Made by a program: the position numbers and the translations under genes. 64,000 nucleotides of DNA. It comes from DATKPE01 sp035524335 (GTDB lineage Bacteria > Bacteroidota > Ignavibacteria > UBA10030 > SZUA-254). The stretch lies in the NCBI GenBank assembly GCA_035524335.1, contig DATKPE010000001.1, positions 90,647 to 154,646 of the forward strand, in the 5' to 3' direction. Below the pieces are notes generated by a model that was not told the origin of the DNA, did no database searches, and was given only the letters and a program-made list of their open reading frames with translations. Below, piece after piece: positions 25,444-33,788 of this stretch (positions are counted from its first letter, which is position 1; every line of letters starts with the position of its first letter).

Positions 25444-28400
25444 GTGAAGGACAGCGTGTCATTTCAGAACAGGATGCAGGAAAAGGTCATCGTCTTCGAC
25501 GGTGCGATGGGCACCAATCTGCAGACCCAGCAGTTGACCGCGGACGATTTCGGGGGAGAACAGTATCTCGGCTGTAACGAGTATCTTGTCCTCAGCCGTC
25601 CCTCCGCGATCGAACGCGTCCATACGGATTTCCTCGCCGTCGGATGCGACGTCATTGAGACCGACAGTTTCGGCGCGACGCCGGTGGTGCTGGCCGAATA
25701 CGATCTGGCCGACCGGGCGCACGAGATCAACCGCGAGGCCGCAGTCATCGCCCGTCGCGTGGCACAGCAGTTCAGCACACCCGCCCACCCGCGGTTCGTG
25801 GCGGGATCGATGGGACCGACCACGAAGCTCCCTTCCCTCGGTCATATCACCTTCCGGGAGATGGAACACGCGTACTATGTTCAGGCCAAAGGACTCCTGG
25901 AAGGGGGGGTGGACCTTCTGATCGTCGAAACGTGCCAGGATCTCCTGCAGACCAAGGCCGCACTCGCCGGCATATTCCAGTATTTCCGCGACGCGCATGT
26001 TCAAAAGCCGGTTATCACATCGGTGACCATTGAATCGATGGGGACGATGCTCCTCGGTACCGAAATCGCAGCGGCCTTGACGGCACTTGAACCGTTCGAC
26101 ATTGCCGCCATCGGACTGAACTGCGCCACCGGACCGAAGGAGATGTCGGAACACATCCGCTATCTCTGCCAGAACAGCCCGAAACCGGTTCTGATGATGC
26201 CGAACGCCGGCATACCGGAAAACATCGGCGGGAGAGCTCATTACAAGCTGACCCCCGAAGAGTTTACCCGCTACCTTTCTCACTTCGTCAGGGATATCGG
26301 AGTGGGACTTGTCGGCGGCTGCTGTGGGACCACGGCGGAGCACCTCGGCAGTCTCGTCCGCGAAGTTGGGGGGCTGGCCCCTCTCGACCGGAAACCCTCG
26401 TTCACCCCATCCACCGCCAGCCTCTATCAGAGCGTCCCGATGCATGTCGATCCCGCCCCGGTGATCATCGGCGAACGGACCAATGCGAACGGAAGCAGAC
26501 AGTTCAGGGAATTCCTTGCGGCGAACGACTGGGAAGGGATGACCGGGATGGCGAAACAGCAGGTGAAGGAAGGCGCGCACCTGCTCGATGTCTGTGCCGC
26601 GTATGTCGGCAGGACCGAGATCGACGACATGCGGGAACTGATGACCCGGTTCAGCACACAGGTCACCGCACCGCTCATGATCGATTCGACCGAAATTCCC
26701 GTCATGGAAGAGGCTCTGCGGCATATCGGGGGGCGGGCGATCATCAATTCGGTCAACCTGGAGGACGGCGAGGAGAGGGTGGCGAAGGTCCTCGGTCTCT
26801 GCCGGAAATACGGCGCCGCCGTTGTGGTGCTGACGATCGATGAACAGGGAATGGCCAAAACCGTCGAACGGAAACTCGATATTGCACGGCGCATCCACGA
26901 CCTTGCCGTCGACCGCTTCGGCATGCGCGACCAGGATCTGGTTTTCGATCTTCTGACGTTCACCCTTGCATCCGGGGACGAGGAGTTCCGGAAGGCGGGG
27001 ACGGCCACCCTCGGGGCGATCCGCGGGTTGAAGCAGATGTACCCGAAGGTCTACACAAGTCTCGGCGTCAGCAACATCTCCTTCGGTCTCGCACCGCATG
27101 CGCGTCATGTTCTGAACAGCGTGTTCCTCCATTACGCCATCGAATACGGTCTCGATATGGCGATCGTGCATGCGTCGAAGATCATGCCGCTCTACAAAAT
27201 ACCGCCGGAAGAGCAGGAAATGTGCCGGAGGCTTATTTTTGATGAGCGCTCCGCCGCCGGCGACCCTCTGCAGGAGATCCTTGCCTTCTATACGAAGAAG
27301 AAAACCGCGGTAAAAAAGGAATCGCTCACATCGCTGACGATCGAGGAGCGTCTGAAGTCCCGCATCATCGACGGCGACAAGAACGGCCTCCAGACCGATC
27401 TCGACGAGGCGCTGAAAAAGTACAGCGCGCTCGAAATAATCAATGTCCATCTGCTCGGCGGAATGAAGGTCGTCGGCGATCTCTTCGGGAGTGGGCAGAT
27501 GCAGCTCCCCTTCGTCCTTCAGTCGGCGGAGGTCATGAAGAGTTCTGTCGGCTATCTGGAAAAATTCATGGATAAATCGGCCGCCAGCGCACGCGGGACG
27601 ATGATCATCGCCACGGTGAAGGGGGACGTGCACGACATCGGCAAGAACCTGGTCGATATCATTCTCACCAACAATGGGTACCGGGTGGTGAACCTCGGCA
27701 TCCAGTGCCCGCTCGACCGAATGCTCACCGCCTTTGCCGAACATGGGGCGGACGCCATCGGCATGTCGGGACTCCTCGTGAAATCGACCCTCATCATGAA
27801 GGAAAACCTGGAAGTGATGAACGAACGGGCCCTGATTCCACCCGTCATCCTCGGCGGGGCGGCCCTCACGCGGCGATATGTGGAACAGGATCTGAAACCT
27901 GTCTACCGGGGCGACCTGTATTACGCAAACGATGCGTTCGACGGGCTCCGGTTCATGGAGGAGATCGCTGAAAAGAAGAAGAACGGCGGCGGCATTGCCG
28001 CGGCGCCGTCCACCACGCCCGCTCCGGTTCCGCGCCCCGGAAAGGATGCTCCGCCCGCTCCGGCGCCCGTCCGCTCGTCGTTCGTACAGAACGCCCCGGT
28101 TCCGGTGCCGCCCTTCCTGGGGACGGAGGTTGTGACCGCATTGCCCCTCCCGGAGGTCTTTCCGTATATCAACGATATCGCCCTCTACCGCGGCCAGTGG
28201 CAGGTCCGGCGCGGCGATCTGAGCGCCGAGGCGTACGACCGTCTCATCGATGAGAAGATCGTTCCCGAACGGCGCCGGCTCGAACAGGAATGCATACGGG
28301 AGGGACTGCTCGCACCGGCGGCGGTCTACGGTTATTATCCGTGCCGGTCGGACGGCAATTCCCTCATCATCTTCAAACCGAAGGGTGCGGCTGATCCGAC

Positions 28401-28968
28401 GGAGAGGTGGGACCCGGAATTCCGCCGATCGCTCTTCGCTGAAGGCGCATCACGTCCCGCGCTCGAGGAATGGGTCCGGTTCACCTTTCCCCGTCAGACG
28501 GCGGACCGGAACCTCTGCATCTCCGATTTCTTTGTCCCTGCAGATTCCGGCAGGTACGATGTGCTCGCCTGCCAGATCGTGACTATGGGAAAGCGGGCGT
28601 CCGATCATTCCCGCCTTCTCTTCGGCGCCGACAGATATCAGGAATATCTCTATTTCCACGGGCTCAGCGTGGAAGCCGCCGAGGCACTTGCCGAGCTCAT
28701 GCACCGGCGTATACGCGCCGAGCTGGGAATACAGGGAAATGACGCCGCCGATATCCGGAAGCTGTTCAGCCAGCAGTACCAGGGATCGAGGTACAGTTTC
28801 GGTTATCCAGCCTGTCCGCGCCTGGAGGATCAGACGGGGCTCTTCCGGCTTCTCCGGCCGGAACGGATCGGGGTGACCCTCACGGAAGAATTCCAGCTGG
28901 TTCCCGAACAGTCGACATCGGCGATCGTAACGCACCATCCGCAGGCAAAGTATTTCTCGGTGGCATGA
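25444..28968 (+). CDS. metH: Cobalamin-dependent methionine synthase
   Basis: Transfers a methyl group from methyltetrahydrofolate via methylcobalamin to homocysteine. All four modules are present in 1174 residues. The homocysteine domain (1-~325) has zinc ligands Cys227 and Cys293-Cys294. The pterin-binding domain (~340-620) has IIGERTNANGSRQF. The B12 cap and binding domains (~640-850) carry the axial-ligand motif DVHDIGKN with His730. The reactivation domain (~900-1174) has the GYPACPRLEDQ SAM site. A Pro/Ala-rich linker (~853-890) separates B12 and activation domains. It starts at GTG with AAGGGG upstream. It would need the cobalamin brought in by the receptor at 19.3 kb. Confidence 0.97.
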   Translation: MKDSVSFQNRMQEKVIVFDGAMGTNLQTQQLTADDFGGEQYLGCNEYLVLSRPSAIERVHTDFLAVGCDVIETDSFGATPVVLAEYDLADRAHEINREAAVIARRVAQQFSTPAHPRFVAGSMGPTTKLPSLGHITFREMEHAYYVQAKGLLEGGVDLLIVETCQDLLQTKAALAGIFQYFRDAHVQKPVITSVTIESMGTMLLGTEIAAALTALEPFDIAAIGLNCATGPKEMSEHIRYLCQNSPKPVLMMPNAGIPENIGGRAHYKLTPEEFTRYLSHFVRDIGVGLVGGCCGTTAEHLGSLVREVGGLAPLDRKPSFTPSTASLYQSVPMHVDPAPVIIGERTNANGSRQFREFLAANDWEGMTGMAKQQVKEGAHLLDVCAAYVGRTEIDDMRELMTRFSTQVTAPLMIDSTEIPVMEEALRHIGGRAIINSVNLEDGEERVAKVLGLCRKYGAAVVVLTIDEQGMAKTVERKLDIARRIHDLAVDRFGMRDQDLVFDLLTFTLASGDEEFRKAGTATLGAIRGLKQMYPKVYTSLGVSNISFGLAPHARHVLNSVFLHYAIEYGLDMAIVHASKIMPLYKIPPEEQEMCRRLIFDERSAAGDPLQEILAFYTKKKTAVKKESLTSLTIEERLKSRIIDGDKNGLQTDLDEALKKYSALEIINVHLLGGMKVVGDLFGSGQMQLPFVLQSAEVMKSSVGYLEKFMDKSAASARGTMIIATVKGDVHDIGKNLVDIILTNNGYRVVNLGIQCPLDRMLTAFAEHGADAIGMSGLLVKSTLIMKENLEVMNERALIPPVILGGAALTRRYVEQDLKPVYRGDLYYANDAFDGLRFMEEIAEKKKNGGGIAAAPSTTPAPVPRPGKDAPPAPAPVRSSFVQNAPVPVPPFLGTEVVTALPLPEVFPYINDIALYRGQWQVRRGDLSAEAYDRLIDEKIVPERRRLEQECIREGLLAPAAVYGYYPCRSDGNSLIIFKPKGAADPTERWDPEFRRSLFAEGASRPALEEWVRFTFPRQTADRNLCISDFFVPADSGRYDVLACQIVTMGKRASDHSRLLFGADRYQEYLYFHGLSVEAAEALAELMHRRIRAELGIQGNDAADIRKLFSQQYQGSRYSFGYPACPRLEDQTGLFRLLRPERIGVTLTEEFQLVPEQSTSAIVTHHPQAKYFSVA

Positions 28969-28974
28969 GAACAG

Positions 28975-29003
28975 TTGATATATTGGGGAAATTTCCGTAT
29001 ACT
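28975..29003 (+). promoter_or_regulatory. Sigma-70-type promoter giving a nearly leaderless mRNA
   Basis: TTGATA, 17 bases, TATACT. The expected transcription start (~29010) is within two bases of the ATG at 29012, and no Shine-Dalgarno site is present. Confidence 0.7.
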
Positions 29004-29011
29004 TGTCGTTG

Positions 29012-29398
29012 ATGTTCGCGGAAGAACTGCGGCGAGGCGTCGCATTATTCAATACCGGGCATTATTTCGAATGCCATGACGTTCTGGAAGATCTGTGGCG
29101 CGGAACCCGCGGTGCCGACCGGCTTTTTCTCCAGGGATTGATTCAGCTTGCCGTCGGATTGTATCACGCCGGCAACGGGAACTGGCGCGGAGCCAACAGC
29201 CAGCTGAGAAAGAGCACTGCGAAACTCGAGCAGTACAGACCGGCATTCCGCGGCGTCGACGTCGACAGACTGCTGGCCGACAGCATTCCCTGGATCAGCC
29301 GCACCGAGCCGGGAAGTCCGTGGACGGAAAACAGAGAAGAAAATTTGGTACGACCCAAAATTCAATATTTTCATTTGGAATCCTCGAAGGAGAATTAG
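29012..29398 (+). CDS. DUF309 family protein
   Basis: A 128-residue helical protein with the DUF309 signature: GVALFNTGHYFECHDVLEDLWRGTRGADRLFLQGLIQLAVGLYHAGNGNWRGA. The conserved His/Glu/Asp cluster (FECHDVLE) could bind a metal, but no function is established for the family. The ATG at 29012 is preferred; an in-frame TTG at 29003 overlaps the -10 box and is unlikely. It is directly followed (one base) by a ferredoxin gene whose AAGGAG lies inside the DUF309 end. Confidence 0.85.
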   Translation: MFAEELRRGVALFNTGHYFECHDVLEDLWRGTRGADRLFLQGLIQLAVGLYHAGNGNWRGANSQLRKSTAKLEQYRPAFRGVDVDRLLADSIPWISRTEPGSPWTENREENLVRPKIQYFHLESSKEN

Positions 29399-29399
29399 T

Positions 29400-29738
29400 A
29401 TGGCAACAATGATCACGGAAGAATGCATCAACTGCGGGGCCTGCGAGCCGGAGTGTCCGAACACCGCCATCTATGCGGGCGGCGTGCAGTGGGAACTCGG
29501 CGGTGCGAAGCACGATGCAATCTCGAACGATTTTTATTACATCGTTCCGGAAAAGTGCACCGAGTGTGTCGGTCACTTCGATCAGGAACAGTGCGCCGCC
29601 GTCTGTCCCGTCGACTGCTGTGTTCCCGATCCGAACCATGTCGAAACCGAAGATCAGCTCTTTGCCCGCGCAAAGAAACTTCACCCCGATCGTGAATTTG
29701 CCGAATTGGGCGCGGCGACATCGCATTTCAGAAAATAA
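29400..29738 (+). CDS. 2[4Fe-4S] ferredoxin (YfhL-type)
   Basis: A 112-residue bacterial ferredoxin for low-potential electron transfer. The first cluster motif is CINCGACEPECP. The second is the extended form CTECVGHFDQEQCAAVCPVDCC, with the 8-residue insertion between second and third Cys seen in YfhL/Allochromatium-type ferredoxins. The C-terminal helix (EDQLFARAKKLHP) is also typical. Candidate partners nearby include QueG and the Rieske protein, but this is only proximity. An intrinsic terminator follows. Confidence 0.93.
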   Translation: MATMITEECINCGACEPECPNTAIYAGGVQWELGGAKHDAISNDFYYIVPEKCTECVGHFDQEQCAAVCPVDCCVPDPNHVETEDQLFARAKKLHPDREFAELGAATSHFRK

Positions 29739-29760
29739 GACGAATCACGTTTGTGTGCCG

Positions 29761-29793
29761 GGTCGGTTGGAGTTCTTCAACCGACCTTTTTTG
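29761..29793 (+). terminator. Intrinsic terminator after ferredoxin
   Basis: GGTCGGTTG pairs perfectly with CAACCGACC around an 8-base loop, followed by TTTTTT. Confidence 0.92.
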
Positions 29794-29822
29794 TCTCCGG
29801 CAGATCCGCGGAAGCATGACCG

Positions 29823-30668
29823 ATGAAGATTGGACCTTATACCCTTTCTCCGATCGAAACCGGACGCTTTGCGCTCGACGGCGGGGCCATGTTCGGCGTC
29901 GTTCCCCAACCCCTCTGGCGCAAAACCAATCCGCCCGATGACCGCAACCGCATCACCCTCGCGGCCCGCGCCCTCCTTGCCGTCGGCGAGGGGAGAACCA
30001 TCCTCATCGATAACGGGAACGGAACCAAACTCAGCGATAAACTGCGGGATATCTACCGCATCGATACCTCCGGTTCCGATCTCATCCGCTCTCTCGCTTC
30101 CGCGGGGGTGAGCCCGGACGACGTGACCGATGTCGTCCTCACCCACCTTCATTTCGACCACGCGGGCGGTTCCACGGTCCGCTCCGGGAACGAGGTCGTA
30201 CCCGCGTTTCCCAGGGCCCGGTACTATCTCCAGCGCGCGCACTGGGAGCAGGCGCTCCGGCCGACAGAGAAAGACCGCGCCAGTTTCTTCCCCGAGGATT
30301 ATCAGCCCCTGCTGGACCACCGTGTGCTCGAATTCCTCGACGGCCCCTGCCGCCTCTTCCCGGGATTCGAGCTCATTCTCATGAACGGTCATACAACCGC
30401 CCAACAGCTCCCGAAAATCAGCGACGGTACTGCCACACTCCTCTTCTGCTGTGATCTGGTCCCGACGACGGCGCATGTGCCCCTGCCGTACATCATGGCC
30501 TACGACCTCCGTCCCCTGGTGACTCTCGAAGAGAAGAAAAAAGTATTCGCCGATGCCGCGGAGGAGGGCTGGATCCTGTTTTTTGAGCACGACCCTGCAA
30601 CCGTCGCCGGCAGAATTCTCCGGACCGACAAAGGGTTTGCGCTCGCCCCCGAATCCGTTTCCTGGTGA
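29823..30668 (+). CDS. MBL-fold metallo-hydrolase
   Basis: A 281-residue metallo-beta-lactamase-fold hydrolase. The di-zinc signature THLHFDHAGG is intact, with further ligands likely in LILMNGHTTAQQ, LLFCCDLVP and the late FFEHDP. The N-terminal part (FALDGGAMFGVVPQPLWRK, RTILIDNGNG) matches the group that includes lactonase-like and quorum-quenching relatives; the substrate cannot be read. It heads a run of four overlapping genes (with Rieske, queG, trxB). A GGAAG site lies upstream. Confidence 0.88.
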   Translation: MKIGPYTLSPIETGRFALDGGAMFGVVPQPLWRKTNPPDDRNRITLAARALLAVGEGRTILIDNGNGTKLSDKLRDIYRIDTSGSDLIRSLASAGVSPDDVTDVVLTHLHFDHAGGSTVRSGNEVVPAFPRARYYLQRAHWEQALRPTEKDRASFFPEDYQPLLDHRVLEFLDGPCRLFPGFELILMNGHTTAQQLPKISDGTATLLFCCDLVPTTAHVPLPYIMAYDLRPLVTLEEKKKVFADAAEEGWILFFEHDPATVAGRILRTDKGFALAPESVSW

Positions 30669-30694
30669 ACCGGGCGGAGCCGCCGTTCACTCCC

Positions 30695-31012
30695 ATGTCC
30701 CGTCAGATCACCATATGCCCCCTCGAACGATTTCCGAACGGCGGCCTTGGCCGTTTTGATCCGGACGGGAAGGATCTCGTCGTCGCCCGCTGCGGCGATC
30801 AGTTCTACGCCGCAGACAATTCCTGCGCTCATCAGCATGTGGCCCGCCTCCACGAGGGAAGACTCGAAGGATGTATCCTCGAATGCCCGATGCACGGGTG
30901 GCGGTTCGATCTCCGGACCGGCCGGTCTCCTTCCGGAGAGGGAAGGTTGCAGATTTATCCCGTGCGCATCGTCGGCGGCATGCTGGTCTGTGATCTTCCG
31001 GAGGAGGCATGA
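30695..31012 (+). CDS. Rieske [2Fe-2S] ferredoxin (NirD/BphF type)
   Basis: About 105 residues. The Rieske ligands are visible as CAHQHVARLHEG and CPMHGWRFDLRTG (C-x-H ... C-x-x-H). This places it with soluble Rieske ferredoxins that feed dioxygenases or act as nitrite-reductase small subunits. No such partner enzyme is nearby. The frame could begin at GTG 30665, overlapping the MBL stop, but ATG 30695 (MSRQITICPLERF) fits the family's N-terminus better. The start is uncertain. Its stop overlaps queG. Confidence 0.85.
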   Translation: MSRQITICPLERFPNGGLGRFDPDGKDLVVARCGDQFYAADNSCAHQHVARLHEGRLEGCILECPMHGWRFDLRTGRSPSGEGRLQIYPVRIVGGMLVCDLPEEA

Positions 31013-31959
31013 ATCCCGGCGAGTTCACGACTGCGCTGAAAACCGCGGCCGCCCGGATCGGTTTCGATAAAATAGGCATCGCCGCGGCGACGGAACTCGC
31101 CGGGGACGGCGAACTCCTGAAGGAATGGCTGAGTCGCGGATACCAGGGCACCATGAGCTGGATGGACCGCCGCAGGGATGAACGGATCGATATCCGGAAC
31201 GTTTTCCCGGATATCCGCTCCGTTGTCGTCGTTGCCGTCAATTACTATACCGACGTCGCCCATTCAACATCGCCCGGCACCGGAAAAATATCGAGATACG
31301 CGTGGGGCGCCGATTATCATGAGATTGTGCTGGAGCGGATTGACCGGCTCCTGGCCGCCGCGAAGGAGCTCGACCCGGCCGTCCACGGCCTTACCTACGT
31401 CGACACCGGTCCTGTGATGGAAAAGGCCTGGGCTGAACGGTCCGGGATAGGATGGCGCGGAAAACATACGAACGTTATCACCACCGAGCTGGGGTCCTGG
31501 ATCTTTCTCGGCGTTCTCCTCCTGAATGTGGAGTGTGAATACGACACGCCCGCAACAGATCACTGCGGCACCTGCACGCTCTGTATCGACGCCTGCCCGA
31601 CCGACGCGATCGTACAGCCGTATCTGCTCGACGCAACCCGCTGTATCTCCTATCTCACGATCGAACACAGGGGAGACATCCCCGCCGACCTCGGCCGCAG
31701 TTTCGAGGGATGGATCTTCGGATGCGACATCTGCCAGGACGTCTGTCCCTGGAATGAACGCTTCGCCCGCCCGACCGCCATCGGGGAATTTTCTCCATCC
31801 CCGGAAACACGGGCTCCCGACCTCGCGGCGGCGGCCGGTCTTTCCCCCGAAGAATTCCGTTCGACGTTTGGACAAAGTCCGGTCCGGCGCGCGAAGTATG
31901 AGGGGTTTATCAGGAATGTCAGAATCGCACAACAATACTCCAAGGATCATCTGCCATGA
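31009..31959 (+). CDS. queG: Epoxyqueuosine reductase
   Basis: The cobalamin- and iron-sulfur-dependent enzyme that reduces epoxyqueuosine to queuosine in the wobble position of tRNAs. Signatures are YVDTGPVMEKAWAERSGIGWRGKHTN, the first ferredoxin-type motif CGTCTLCIDACPTDAI and the second with CDICQDVCPWN. The 316 residues cover the core but omit the C-terminal HEAT-like repeats of the longest homologues. ATG overlaps the Rieske stop by four bases with GGAGG upstream. It is the second B12 user in the window after MetH. Confidence 0.95.
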   Translation: MNPGEFTTALKTAAARIGFDKIGIAAATELAGDGELLKEWLSRGYQGTMSWMDRRRDERIDIRNVFPDIRSVVVVAVNYYTDVAHSTSPGTGKISRYAWGADYHEIVLERIDRLLAAAKELDPAVHGLTYVDTGPVMEKAWAERSGIGWRGKHTNVITTELGSWIFLGVLLLNVECEYDTPATDHCGTCTLCIDACPTDAIVQPYLLDATRCISYLTIEHRGDIPADLGRSFEGWIFGCDICQDVCPWNERFARPTAIGEFSPSPETRAPDLAAAAGLSPEEFRSTFGQSPVRRAKYEGFIRNVRIAQQYSKDHLP

Positions 31960-32912
31960 ATACATCTGCCGTTCACAATGTCATCATCATCGGTTCCGGA
32001 CCCGCGGGTCTCACCGCCGCCGTCTACACCGGTCGTGCCAGCCTCAATCCGGTGGTCTTCGAGGGAACACAGCCGGGCGGCCAGCTGACGATCACCACCG
32101 AGGTCGAAAACTATCCGGGATTTCCGGATGGAATTCTCGGTCCGGAGCTCATGGACCGGTTCCGGAAACAGGCCGAACGGTTCGGAGCCGTCACGAAATT
32201 CGAGGATGTCGCCTCGGTTGACTTTCGCTCGTCCCCGTTCCGCATCCGGGCAAATGAGAGGGAATATCTCTCGAAAACCGTGATCATCGCAACTGGGGCC
32301 TCGGCCAAATGGCTCGATATCCCATCCGAGAAAACGTACATGGGACACGGGGTGAGCGCATGCGCAACCTGCGACGGCTTCTTCTTCAAGGGCCTCGAGG
32401 TTGCCGTGGTCGGCGGCGGCGATACGGCGATGGAAGAAGCGAATTTTCTCACGAAGTTTGCCTCGAAGGTGACCATCATTCACCGCCGCGATGCGCTCCG
32501 GGCATCGAAGATCATGCAGGACCGGGTCCTGGCGAATCCCAGGATCTCCGTCGTCTGGAACTCGGCGGTCGAAGAAATTCTCGGCTCCGATGCCGGCGGG
32601 AAGAAAACTGTGACCGGACTGAAACTGCGCGATACCGTCACGGGGAAAATATCCGAGATCCGGATGGACGGGCTCTTCATGGGCATCGGCCATCAGCCGA
32701 ACACCGCTATTTTCCGGGGTCAGATCGAGCTCAATCCGCAGGGGTATGTTGTCGTGAAGCCCGGCACGACGCGGACGAGTGTGGAAGGCGTTTTCGCCGC
32801 GGGCGATGTCGCCGATCCGGTCTATCGCCAGGCGGTGAGCGCGGCCGGCACGGGATGCATGGCGGCTATCGAAGCCGAGCGATTCCTCGAGGCGCATCAT
32901 GAGAAACCGTGA
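31956..32912 (+). CDS. trxB: Thioredoxin-disulfide reductase
   Basis: An NADPH-dependent flavoprotein (318 residues) that reduces thioredoxin. The FAD-binding motif is IIIGSGPAGLTAAVYTGRA, the redox-active pair is Cys136-A-T-Cys139, the NADPH site is VVGGGDTAMEEANFLTKFASKV, and the second FAD motif is GVFAAGDVADPVYRQAVSAAGTGC. It overlaps queG by four bases and ends the operon. Confidence 0.97.
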   Translation: MNTSAVHNVIIIGSGPAGLTAAVYTGRASLNPVVFEGTQPGGQLTITTEVENYPGFPDGILGPELMDRFRKQAERFGAVTKFEDVASVDFRSSPFRIRANEREYLSKTVIIATGASAKWLDIPSEKTYMGHGVSACATCDGFFFKGLEVAVVGGGDTAMEEANFLTKFASKVTIIHRRDALRASKIMQDRVLANPRISVVWNSAVEEILGSDAGGKKTVTGLKLRDTVTGKISEIRMDGLFMGIGHQPNTAIFRGQIELNPQGYVVVKPGTTRTSVEGVFAAGDVADPVYRQAVSAAGTGCMAAIEAERFLEAHHEKP

Positions 32913-32964
32913 GTGCTAAATTGTCAGATCCGTCGATCAGGTCGACAGGTGCGTTCTGTCACCC

Positions 32965-32982
32965 TGTCCGACCCGACGGACA
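32965..32982. repeat. Inverted repeat between trxB and hsp20
   Basis: TGTCCG-ACCCGA-CGGACA, a perfect 6-base-pair hairpin or operator-like palindrome. It has no T-tract, so it is not a clear terminator. It is not the HrcA CIRCE element. Confidence 0.4.
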
Positions 32983-33062
32983 CGGTTGCATACGGTCTGT
33001 CATTTCGTCAATGCGCATTTTCCGAAGAGCGAAAATTACAATAAAAATTCTTCTCTCATGAC

Positions 33063-33078
33063 TGGCACGGGGTTTGAA
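33063..33078 (+). promoter_or_regulatory. Sigma-54-like -24/-12 element upstream of hsp20
   Basis: TGGCACG-GGGT-TTGAA matches the -24 half of the RpoN consensus (TGGCACG-N4-TTGCW) exactly. It has the correct 10-base GG to -12 spacing, but GA instead of GC at -12. The predicted start is near 33090, 44 bases before the ATG. Confidence 0.45.
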
Positions 33079-33133
33079 TTATTCCCGGCAGAGCACAACA
33101 ACCATATTTAACAAACATGAGAGGAGAACTACA

Positions 33134-33613
33134 ATGACGTTAATTCGTTGGAAACCGATTCGCGATATCCGGACGTGGGAACCGGTGAGCGATGTCACCA
33201 GTGAAATCTTCACGATGCAGAAGGAAATCGACCGGCTCTTCGATCGCTTCCGCGGCGGGGTCAGCGAGGAGACAACCGATTCCGTCTGGACACCGGCGGT
33301 CGATATCCTGGAAGAGAAGGATCAGTTCATCGTCCGCGCGGAACTTCCGGGCGTCGAGAAGAAGGACGTGAAGATCACGATCCAGAACAATATGCTTGTC
33401 CTCCGGGGCGAGAAGAAATTCGAAACGGAGAAAGAGGGCAGGAACTTTCACCGGGTCGAACGGAGCTATGGTTCATTCTACCGTTCGTTTACGCTCCCCA
33501 CGTCGGTGGTCAGCAGCAGGATCGAGGCAAGCTATACCGACGGCGTCCTGACGGTGGCGATTCCGAAATCGGAAGAATCGAAACCGAAGGAGATTGAAGT
33601 GAAAGTCAGCTGA
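33134..33613 (+). CDS. Hsp20/alpha-crystallin small heat-shock protein
   Basis: A 159-residue holdase chaperone that binds unfolding proteins. The N-terminal arm is MTLIRWKPIRDIRTWEPVSD. The alpha-crystallin domain runs ~50-150 (WTPAVDILEEKDQFIVRAELPGVEKKDVKITIQNNMLVLRGEKK, then SFTLPTSV and GVLTVAIPKSEESKPKEIEV). AGGAGA precedes ATG 33134; the frame upstream is only non-coding leader. It is a single gene with a strong terminator and a sigma-54-like site upstream. Confidence 0.95.
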   Translation: MTLIRWKPIRDIRTWEPVSDVTSEIFTMQKEIDRLFDRFRGGVSEETTDSVWTPAVDILEEKDQFIVRAELPGVEKKDVKITIQNNMLVLRGEKKFETEKEGRNFHRVERSYGSFYRSFTLPTSVVSSRIEASYTDGVLTVAIPKSEESKPKEIEVKVS

Positions 33614-33653
33614 TTCGGTCTGAATCGCCGAAACACCCGTGGAAACGGGGCAG

Positions 33654-33690
33654 AAAGCGGATATTCCGGCAACGGATATCCGCTTTTTTT
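33654..33690 (+). terminator. Intrinsic terminator after hsp20
   Basis: AAAGCGGATAT pairs with ATATCCGCTTT around a CCGGCAACGG-containing loop, then runs of T. Confidence 0.9.
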
Positions 33691-33695
33691 GTGGT

Positions 33696-33724
33696 TTGAC
33701 TTTTGACGCCGAGTTTCGTATAAT
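33696..33724 (+). promoter_or_regulatory. Sigma-70-type promoter of sppA
   Basis: TTGACT, 17 bases, TATAAT, beginning just after the hsp20 terminator. Confidence 0.8.
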
Positions 33725-33788
33725 GATATGCAAAATAAGAAGTTAGATGTTTTTTGTTCGATTGCTTCCTTAACCGGTGCAAGATAAG

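Noticed and set aside
25459..27744. 761-residue minus-strand open frame
   Set aside because: It lies antisense to metH, whose domains are complete. There is no family signature.
32913..33133. HrcA/CIRCE heat-shock operator before hsp20
   Set aside because: The inverted repeat TGTCCG/CGGACA does not match the CIRCE sequence (TTAGCACTC-N9-GAGTGCTAA).
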